This document shows positions 23,595 through 29,080 of a DNA stretch of 29,080 bases, piece after piece. The notes under the pieces were generated by a model. It did no database searches. It saw only the letters and a list, made by a program, of their open reading frames with translations, and was not told the origin of the DNA. The stretch's first letter is position 1; the number at the start of each line of letters is the position of its first letter. The position numbers and the translations under genes are program-made. Source of the DNA: ZC4RG30 sp964396335 (GTDB taxonomy: Bacteria; Pseudomonadota; Gammaproteobacteria; Steroidobacterales; Steroidobacteraceae); NCBI GenBank assembly GCA_964396335.1, contig CAYNEX010000020.1, positions 1 through 29,080 on the forward strand. The letters run 5' to 3'.

Positions 23595-24029
23595 ATGGCG
23601 GCGGACCCAAAGCAGCATGGCTTCGCCACGCCCGTCGCGCTGGCGCTGGTGGCAGTCACCGGGGTGCTCAGCATCGGCGCCCTGCACGATGCCCTGTTCG
23701 GTGAGCAGCTCGCCGGCAGCCGGCTGCTGCACCAGCGCGCCGCAGCGCTGGCGGAGCTGGGCATCCGCGACGCAATGGTCCGGCTCGGGGGTGCACCCGC
23801 CATCGACGGTGAAATGGCGTATGCGCCACGCGGCCTGCCTTCGGAGGTCGATTCCGTCGAGGTGCGAATCCGTCACCTGCACACCAGTGCGATGGCTTCC
23901 GGCTTCAGTGCCTCGCGTTTCGCGATCCACCACTTCGAGGTCGAGAGTACCGGTCATGTCGCGCGGGGAATCCGCATGACGCAGGTGCAGGGCGTGGTGC
24001 GGGTCATTCCGCAACCGGAGGCGGAGTGA
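23595..24029 (+). CDS. PilX-like minor pilin (compact second set)
   Basis: The protein has 144 residues. KQHG-FATPVALALVAVTGVLSIGAL is a prepilin N-terminus without glutamate at position 5, as in PilX. LFGEQLAGSRLLHQRAAALAELGIRDAM aligns by pattern with VMQERMASNLYDRSLAFQAAEAALREAE of the complete operon's PilX. The proline at mature position 4 is odd for a pilin helix. The ATG at 23595 follows the pilW-like stop by one base and has no strong ribosome site, so coupling is likely. A longer frame upstream overlaps the pilW-like gene and is not used. It is about 50 residues shorter than the full PilX. Confidence 0.8.
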   Translation: MAADPKQHGFATPVALALVAVTGVLSIGALHDALFGEQLAGSRLLHQRAAALAELGIRDAMVRLGGAPAIDGEMAYAPRGLPSEVDSVEVRIRHLHTSAMASGFSASRFAIHHFEVESTGHVARGIRMTQVQGVVRVIPQPEAE

Positions 24030-24031
24030 CC

Positions 24032-25054
24032 ATGCTGCGGCAGGCGCTCGGCGTGGTGGCGGCACTGGCTTGCTCTGCCACGCATGCGGCCCAGCTATCC
24101 GATTGCCTTCCGAGGGGCGCCGCCCTGCTCAATGTGCGCATCGGCCCGGGCCCGGCCCTATCCGCCATCCTCGAAGGCGGCATCGAGACGCCGTTGACCC
24201 TGTTCGAGTCCGCGACCGGCAACCTGCTCTGGTCCGCGGCAGACCATGCATCCGCCATCCAGCGCGTCGAAGCGATGGACGCCGCCATCACCGGCAGCCT
24301 GGCTGCCATCGACCTCGACAATGACGGCCTGCACGATCGCATCTACGCCGGCGACATGGCGGGACGACTGTGGCGCCTGGACCTGCATCATGGCGCTGCA
24401 GCGCCCGAGTGGGCCTCGGCATCGGTGTTCGGCGACTTCAGCAACGATGAGGGCCGCGGATTCATCGCGCCCGCGGATGTCTCGCTGTCGGCGCCTCCGG
24501 GCCTCCCGGCCTGGCTGAACATCGCCATCGGCACCGCGGCACCGGGCAACGCAGGCGCCAACAACCGCTTCTACTTGCTGCGCGACCCTTCCATTACCCC
24601 GTCCGCACCGGCGGCGACACGGCAACCGGTCCGCGAGCGGGACCTGCGTCGTGTGCAGGCGCTCCCTCAGGAGAATGTCGACACTGCGCCAGATCCGGAC
24701 AGTCGCGGGTGGTACATCGAACTGGGCGGCGGTCATGTGCTCACACCATCGCTGACCGTGAACCATCGGGCGGTGCTGGTGATTTCTTCAGCGATCCCGC
24801 TGGATGGCGCTGCCTGCGAGGTCTTCGTACGGATCGCGGAGCTGGACCTGCTGCAGGAATCCGTTGTCCCGGCCGATGCCGACGGCGACTGGACCCGCCG
24901 GTTGGACGCCGCCGTTCCGGCAGGCGCCACGCTCGAAATCGCCCGCGTGGAAGCCGGCATCGCGGAATGCTCCCTGGCAGGAGAAAGGATCCCGGCCTGT
25001 GATGTGGATACCCGCGCACGCAGGACGTGGTGGCGCAGGACGGACGCCGAATGA
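24032..25054 (+). CDS. short PilY1-like protein: propeller part only
   Basis: The protein has 340 residues against 1181 for PilY1 nearby. A signal peptide (about residues 1-20, ending THAA) is followed directly by the C-terminal PilY1 propeller. AAIDLDNDGLHD carries a calcium loop (D94, D96, D98, D102), and YAGDMAGRLWRLDL (105-118) is the PilY1 signature. RGWYIELGGGHVLTPSL and VLVISSAIP match the later blades, and it ends DTRARRTWWRR, similar to the RRISWREL end of PilY1. No vWA domain or DxSxS site is present. The frame is intact, with GGAG five bases before the ATG at 24032 and coupling to both neighbours, so it looks like a working small gene rather than debris. By analogy it may cap or prime a pilus or pseudopilus built from the compact set. 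Confidence 0.85.
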   Translation: MLRQALGVVAALACSATHAAQLSDCLPRGAALLNVRIGPGPALSAILEGGIETPLTLFESATGNLLWSAADHASAIQRVEAMDAAITGSLAAIDLDNDGLHDRIYAGDMAGRLWRLDLHHGAAAPEWASASVFGDFSNDEGRGFIAPADVSLSAPPGLPAWLNIAIGTAAPGNAGANNRFYLLRDPSITPSAPAATRQPVRERDLRRVQALPQENVDTAPDPDSRGWYIELGGGHVLTPSLTVNHRAVLVISSAIPLDGAACEVFVRIAELDLLQESVVPADADGDWTRRLDAAVPAGATLEIARVEAGIAECSLAGERIPACDVDTRARRTWWRRTDAE

Positions 25055-25494
25055 ACCCTTCGCGCCACAGGGGATTCACCCTGATCGAGCTGATGGTCGC
25101 CGTGACCATCGTCGCCCTCCTCGGCGCCATTGCGCTGCCGGGTTATGGCGAAGTCATCCGCCGCGCGCAGCGGCAGGATGCGCGCCTGGCACTGATGGAA
25201 CTGCAGCACGAGCTGGAGCGGCACTATCTGCGAAGCTTCACCTATACCGATCGCATCACCGAACCGCGCGATGCGGGTGGCCTCGGATATCGCGACCTCA
25301 GCCGTTCGGGGGACTACCGGTTGTCAGTGAGGCTGCGGGAGGATGGCCAGGGCTATCTTGCCGAGGCCATGCCGGAAGCCGGCGGCCGACAGGCGCGCGA
25401 CACGCAGTGCGCGCGCTTCACCGTCGATGAAAAAGGCCTGAGGACAGCCACCGATACCGGCGGCACCGACACCACCGCCCCCTGCTGGCGATGA
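25051..25494 (+). CDS. PilE-like minor pilin (compact second set)
   Basis: The protein has 147 residues. Leader MNPSRHRG precedes FTLIELMVAVTIVALLGAIALPGYGEVIRRAQRQDARLALMELQHELERHYLRSFTY, a standard PilE-type N-terminus with E5. The C-terminus keeps the PilE pattern, a cysteine before ARFTVDEKG and a final CWR, so the disulfide-bonded D-region is retained. The ATG at 25051 overlaps the PilY1-like stop as ATGA. It is the last gene of the set and converges on ispH with a 17-base gap, the arrangement seen for pilE and ispH in P. aeruginosa. Confidence 0.9.
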   Translation: MNPSRHRGFTLIELMVAVTIVALLGAIALPGYGEVIRRAQRQDARLALMELQHELERHYLRSFTYTDRITEPRDAGGLGYRDLSRSGDYRLSVRLREDGQGYLAEAMPEAGGRQARDTQCARFTVDEKGLRTATDTGGTDTTAPCWR

Positions 25495-25511
25495 AATGAC
25501 CGGAAAACGGC

Positions 25512-26462
25512 CTAACCGGCGGCCTTCGCGACCCGCAGTGCCTTCGGCAGGCTGAACACCACGTTCTCCTCGCGCCCGACCACCACACGGGGCTCCTGTC
25601 CGCCCCACTCGCGCAGCCGCGACACCACCTGCTGCACCAGCACTTCCGGCGCCGACGCACCGGCCGTCACGCCGACGGCCTTGCGGCCCGCGAACCATTC
25701 GCGCCGCAGGTCATCCGCCCCGTCCACCAGGTATCCGGGAATGCCGGCACGATCGGCCAGCTCGCGCAGCCGGTTTGAATTCGAACTGCTGACCGAACCC
25801 ACCACCACCAGCACATCGCACTGTTCGAGCAGCCGCTTCACCGCATCCTGGCGGTTCTGCGTGGCGTAGCAGATGTCCTCGACACGCGGCGCCTGCAGTT
25901 GCGGGAAACGCCGCCGCAGCACCTCGACAATCGCCACGGTGTCATCCACCGACAGGGTGGTCTGCGTGACAAAGGCCAGCGTCTCCGGCCGCGCCACCGT
26001 CAGCTGCTCGGCGTCGTTGATGTTCTCCACCAGGTGGATGGCCCCGCCATGGGAGGTATCAAAGCGCCCCATGGTGCCCTCCACCTCCGGATGACCGGCA
26101 TGGCCGATCAGCACCACGTCGCGCGCATCACGCGCATGACGGGCGACTTCCAGGTGCACCTTGGTCACCAGCGGACAGGTGGCATCAAACACGTTCAGGC
26201 CGCGACGCTTCGCCTCATTCTCCACCGCGCTGGACACCCCATGCGCCGAGAAGATCACCGTGGCGCCATCCGGCACCTCGTCCAGCTCCTCGACGAATCG
26301 CGCGCCGAGGTCACGCAGCCGCTCCACCACATGGCGGTTGTGCACCACCTCGTGGCGCACATAGATGGGGGCGCCGAACAATTCGATGGCGCGTTCGACG
26401 ATATCGATGGCGCGGTCGACGCCGGCACAGAAACCGCGCGGATTGGCGAGCAGGATCTGCAT
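25512..26462 (-). CDS. ispH: 4-hydroxy-3-methylbut-2-enyl diphosphate reductase
   Basis: The protein has 316 residues. IspH performs the last step of the MEP isoprenoid pathway, reducing HMBPP to IPP and DMAPP with a 4Fe-4S cluster in the cytoplasm. The cluster cysteines are at C12 (NPRGFCAGVDRAID), C96 (FDATCPLV) and C198 (EDICYATQNRQ). The catalytic loop VRHEVVHNRHVV, FSAHGVS and GSVSSSNSNRL are also present. The start at 26462 matches the canonical MQILLANPRG and has GAAGG upstream. A GTG at 26474 overlapping the lspA stop would add four residues. It is the last gene of ileS-lspA-ispH. Confidence 0.97.
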   Translation of the reverse strand: MQILLANPRGFCAGVDRAIDIVERAIELFGAPIYVRHEVVHNRHVVERLRDLGARFVEELDEVPDGATVIFSAHGVSSAVENEAKRRGLNVFDATCPLVTKVHLEVARHARDARDVVLIGHAGHPEVEGTMGRFDTSHGGAIHLVENINDAEQLTVARPETLAFVTQTTLSVDDTVAIVEVLRRRFPQLQAPRVEDICYATQNRQDAVKRLLEQCDVLVVVGSVSSSNSNRLRELADRAGIPGYLVDGADDLRREWFAGRKAVGVTAGASAPEVLVQQVVSRLREWGGQEPRVVVGREENVVFSLPKALRVAKAAG

Positions 26463-26470
26463 GCCTTCGC

Positions 26471-26998
26471 TCACTGCACCTTCCCCCGCGCCACCTGCCG
26501 CTCGCGCAGCCACTGCTTCAGCGCATCGAGCAGGATCAGCCCCGCGCCCACGCTGATGCAGCTGTCGGCGACGTTGAAGGCCGGGAAATAGGCATCCTTC
26601 CAGTGCACCGCGATGAAATCGACCACATAACCATGCCGCACGCGGTCGATGGCGTTGCCGACCGCACCGCTGGCGATCAGGATCAGCCCCGCGCTCTGCA
26701 GGCGATGCCCCGCGGCGGGGTGGCGCCGCAGGGTCACCAGGATGAAGGCACTGACCAGCACCGCGAACACGGTGAAGGCCCACCGCTGCCAGCCGCCGGC
26801 GTCGGCCAGGAAACTGAAGGCCGCCCCGGGATTGCGGGCGGAGACGATGTCGAGCACCGGCAGCACGTAGATCGACTGGTGCAGCAGCATGCTGGCCTCG
26901 ATCCAGGCCTTGGTGGCCTGGTCGAGCAGCAGCATGGCCACACCCAGCGGCCACCAGGCCAGCCCGGACTTCCGCCACGACAACCCGGAATCAGACAT
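26471..26998 (-). CDS. lspA: lipoprotein signal peptidase (signal peptidase II)
   Basis: The protein has 175 residues with four membrane segments. LspA cleaves the signal peptide of lipidated prolipoproteins at the inner membrane. The catalytic aspartates are D118 in GNAIDRVRHGYVVDF and D145 in FNVADSCISVG; the family motifs LLLDQATK and ARNPGAAFSFL are also present. The ATG at 26998 overlaps the end of ileS by 8 bases, and a longer upstream frame would run deeper into ileS. It is needed for lipoproteins such as the DUF411 protein in this window. No FKBP-type isomerase gene lies between lspA and ispH, unlike the P. aeruginosa order. Confidence 0.97.
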   Translation of the reverse strand: MSDSGLSWRKSGLAWWPLGVAMLLLDQATKAWIEASMLLHQSIYVLPVLDIVSARNPGAAFSFLADAGGWQRWAFTVFAVLVSAFILVTLRRHPAAGHRLQSAGLILIASGAVGNAIDRVRHGYVVDFIAVHWKDAYFPAFNVADSCISVGAGLILLDALKQWLRERQVARGKVQ

Positions 26999-29080
26999 GC
27001 CTTCGTACCTCGGGTCGGCCGGAGACATTGCCGGCGCAGCGCCCGCACAGTTCCGGATGTTCGGCATCGCTGCCCACGTCGGGCGTCAGGTGCCAGCAGC
27101 GCACGCACTTGGTGTCTTCGCTGGCGCGTGCGCGCAGCCACAGACCTGGCACCACCGCGGCTCCCGCCTCCGCAGGCACGGCATCGGACGGCGGCGAAGT
27201 CACGGCATGCACCTTCACGCCGGAGGTGATGGTCAGGAAACGCAGTTCCTCGCCCACCGCGGCGTATTTGCCGGCCAGTTCCGGCGTCGCGAACACATCC
27301 ACCACCGCCTCGAGCGGCGCACCGATGCTGCCGGCCTCGCGCAGCTTCTCCAGCTCGCGCTGCACGGCGGTGCGCAGCTGCAGCAGCGCATCCCAGTCGA
27401 TCGAGGAGGCCGGAATCTCCGGGAACTGGTGCCAGGTGGTGAGGAACACCGACTTCGCCGCCGACTCGCGCCCCGGCAGCACCTGCCAGATCTCCTCGGC
27501 GGTGAACGACAGGATCGGCGCCAGCCAGCGCACCATGGCCTGGGCGATGTGGTACATCGCCGTCTGCGCCGAACGCCGCGCCGGGCCGGTGGCCGGCGTG
27601 GTGTACATGCGGTCCTTCAGCACGTCCAGGTACAGGCCGCCCAGGTCGTTGACACAGAAGTTGTGCACGCGCTGGTAGATCACGTGGAACTGGTAGCCGC
27701 GATAGGCCTCGACCACTTCCTGCTGCAGGTCGCGCGCGCGGCGCAGCGCCCAGGCATCGAAGTCGAGCATCTTCTCCACCGGCACCGAGTCGGTGGCCGG
27801 ATCGAAGCCGTGCAGGTTGCCGAGCAGGAAACGCACGGTGTTGCGCAGGCGGCGGTAGGAGTCGGCCATGCGCTTGAGGATCTCGTCCGAGATGCTCATC
27901 TCGGCGGAGTAGTCGGTGGCCGCCACCCACAGGCGCAGCACGTCCGCGCCCAGCGAGTTCATCACCTTGTCCGGCGCGATCACGTTGCCCAGCGACTTGG
28001 ACATCTTGCGGCCCTTCTCATCCACGGTGAAGCCGTGGGTGAGCACGCCCTTGTACGGTGCCCGCTGGTAGAGGGCCTCGGACATCAGCAGCGAGCTGTG
28101 GAACCAGCCGCGGTGCTGGTCCGAGCCCTCCAGGTACAGGTCCACCGGCGCGGAGAACTCCTCGTGCGTGCGCTGCACGCACTCGAACGACAGGCCGGAG
28201 TCGGCCCACACGTCCATCACGTCGGTGACCTTGCGGTAATGCTCCGCCTCATCGCCCAGCAGCTCGCGCGCATCCAGTTCGAACCAGGCATCGATGCCAT
28301 CGCGCTCGACGCGCTCGGCCACCTTCTCCAGCAGCTCCGGCGTGCGCGGATGCGGCTCGCCGGTGGTCTCGTGCACGAACAGCGCGATCGGCACGCCCCA
28401 GGTGCGCTGGCGCGACAGGCACCAGTCGGGACGGTTGGCGATCATGTCGTGGATGCGCTGGCCGCCCCACGAGGGCGTCCACTGCACCTTGGCGATGTCG
28501 CGCAGCGCGTTGGCACGCAGGCCCTTCTGGTCCATCGAGATGAACCACTGCGGCGTGGCCAGGTAGATCACCGGCGAATGGTGGCGCCAGCAATGCGGAT
28601 AGCTGTGCCTGAGCCTGGCATGGCGCAGCAGCCGGCCGCTCTCCTGCAGCGAGGCGATGATGCGCTGGGCACCCTCCTCCAGCTTCAGCCCGCCGACCAG
28701 CGGGGTGTCGGGCTTGAAGCGGCCATCGCCCTGCACGGGATTCTCGACCGGCAGCTTGTAGCGCAGGCCGGCGACGTAGTCCTCCATGCCATGCGCGGGC
28801 GCGGTATGCACCGCGCCGGTACCGGCTTCGAGCGTGACATGGTCGCCGAGGATCACCGGCACCTGGCGATCGAGGAAGGGATGCTGCAGCCGCAGGCCTT
28901 CCAGCACCTGGCCCTTGAATCTCGCCAGTTCGTGCGTGGCGGCGACGTCCTCGACCCCATAACGCGCCAGGCAATCGTTCGCGAGGCCTTCGGCCAGCAC
29001 CACGCGGCGCGCGGCATCGCCAGCGCCGAATTCCACCAGCACATAGCCCAGGTCTGAGTTCAGCGCCACCGCCTCGTTGG
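26991..29080 (-). CDS. ileS: isoleucyl-tRNA synthetase, N-terminus cut by window edge
   Basis: About 695 C-terminal residues are visible, and the frame is open at the right edge. IleS charges tRNA-Ile and edits valine. Visible parts are the end of the CP1 editing domain (GTGAVHTAPAHGMEDY), the class I catalytic loop with KMSKS (bases 27993-28007, in KGRKMSKSLGN), the anticodon-binding domain, and the C-terminal zinc-binding Cys motif (CVRCWHL and LCGRC). The HIGH motif and first half of the Rossmann fold lie outside. The zinc motif places it with the bacterial (eubacterial-type) enzymes. It overlaps lspA by 8 bases. Confidence 0.97.
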   Translation of the reverse strand, partial: NEAVALNSDLGYVLVEFGAGDAARRVVLAEGLANDCLARYGVEDVAATHELARFKGQVLEGLRLQHPFLDRQVPVILGDHVTLEAGTGAVHTAPAHGMEDYVAGLRYKLPVENPVQGDGRFKPDTPLVGGLKLEEGAQRIIASLQESGRLLRHARLRHSYPHCWRHHSPVIYLATPQWFISMDQKGLRANALRDIAKVQWTPSWGGQRIHDMIANRPDWCLSRQRTWGVPIALFVHETTGEPHPRTPELLEKVAERVERDGIDAWFELDARELLGDEAEHYRKVTDVMDVWADSGLSFECVQRTHEEFSAPVDLYLEGSDQHRGWFHSSLLMSEALYQRAPYKGVLTHGFTVDEKGRKMSKSLGNVIAPDKVMNSLGADVLRLWVAATDYSAEMSISDEILKRMADSYRRLRNTVRFLLGNLHGFDPATDSVPVEKMLDFDAWALRRARDLQQEVVEAYRGYQFHVIYQRVHNFCVNDLGGLYLDVLKDRMYTTPATGPARRSAQTAMYHIAQAMVRWLAPILSFTAEEIWQVLPGRESAAKSVFLTTWHQFPEIPASSIDWDALLQLRTAVQRELEKLREAGSIGAPLEAVVDVFATPELAGKYAAVGEELRFLTITSGVKVHAVTSPPSDAVPAEAGAAVVPGLWLRARASEDTKCVRCWHLTPDVGSDAEHPELCGRCAGNVSGRPEVRRHV

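Noticed and set aside
24032..25054. Calling the short pilY1-like gene a pseudogene
   Set aside because: It has its own signal peptide, ribosome site, intact frame and coupled neighbours, and keeps the calcium-loop residues, so decay is not supported by the sequence.
26889..29057. 722-codon plus-strand frame opposite ileS
   Set aside because: It is a His/Arg/Val-rich mirror of ileS with no recognisable domain; ileS motifs on the other strand are unambiguous.

Overview
The window is GC-rich gammaproteobacterial chromosome, most likely from a member of the Xanthomonadales (Lysobacteraceae/Xanthomonadaceae). This rests on the codon bias, the type IV pilus minor-pilin locus next to ispH-lspA-ileS, the large TonB-dependent receptor and the GGDEF sensor protein. 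I cannot name the genus. No insertion sequence, integrase, CRISPR array, rRNA or phage gene is visible.

Layout. (1) 1-1915, minus strand: a GAF/PAS/PAS/GGDEF signalling protein cut by the left edge. (2) 2079-8699: a lipid or envelope tailoring neighbourhood, with a GT-C glycosyltransferase and a DUF374 acyltransferase on the minus strand, a divergent cytochrome P450 and fatty acyl-AMP ligase-ACP fusion on the plus strand, and an LpxL-like acyltransferase converging on the ligase. (3) 8768-10759, plus strand: an aldehyde dehydrogenase with a strong downstream hairpin, then a small periplasmic cytochrome c with a clear terminator. (4) 10831-14861, minus strand: a TonB-dependent receptor, a DUF411 lipoprotein and tRNA-Thr(CGT) with its own terminator. 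(5) 15017-25494: the minor-pilin region. (6) 25512-29080, minus strand: overlapping ispH, lspA and ileS, with ileS cut by the right edge.

The minor-pilin region is the striking part. A complete operon fimT-pilV-pilW-pilX-pilY1-pilE runs on the minus strand (22049 to 15541), with a 1181-residue PilY1 carrying a von Willebrand A-type metal site and a calcium-loop propeller. Head to head with it, a second compact set runs on the plus strand (22234 to 25494): pilV-, pilW-, pilX-, pilY1- and pilE-like genes in the same order. Its PilY1 homologue is only 340 residues, with the vWA half gone but the calcium loop and propeller signature kept. A lone plus-strand fimT (15017-15529) at the far side of the complete operon would complete this second set, as if the full operon had been placed in inverted orientation between fimT and pilV of an older locus that still points at ispH.

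The 184-base gap between the two operons holds a perfect TGTGA-N6-TCACA palindrome (CRP/Clp/Vfr type) and two identical 12-base repeats spaced exactly 21 bases apart. In the fimT direction these repeats read one base away from the AlgR consensus. This suggests shared control of both pilin sets, possibly linking cyclic-nucleotide and two-component signalling to pilus priming.
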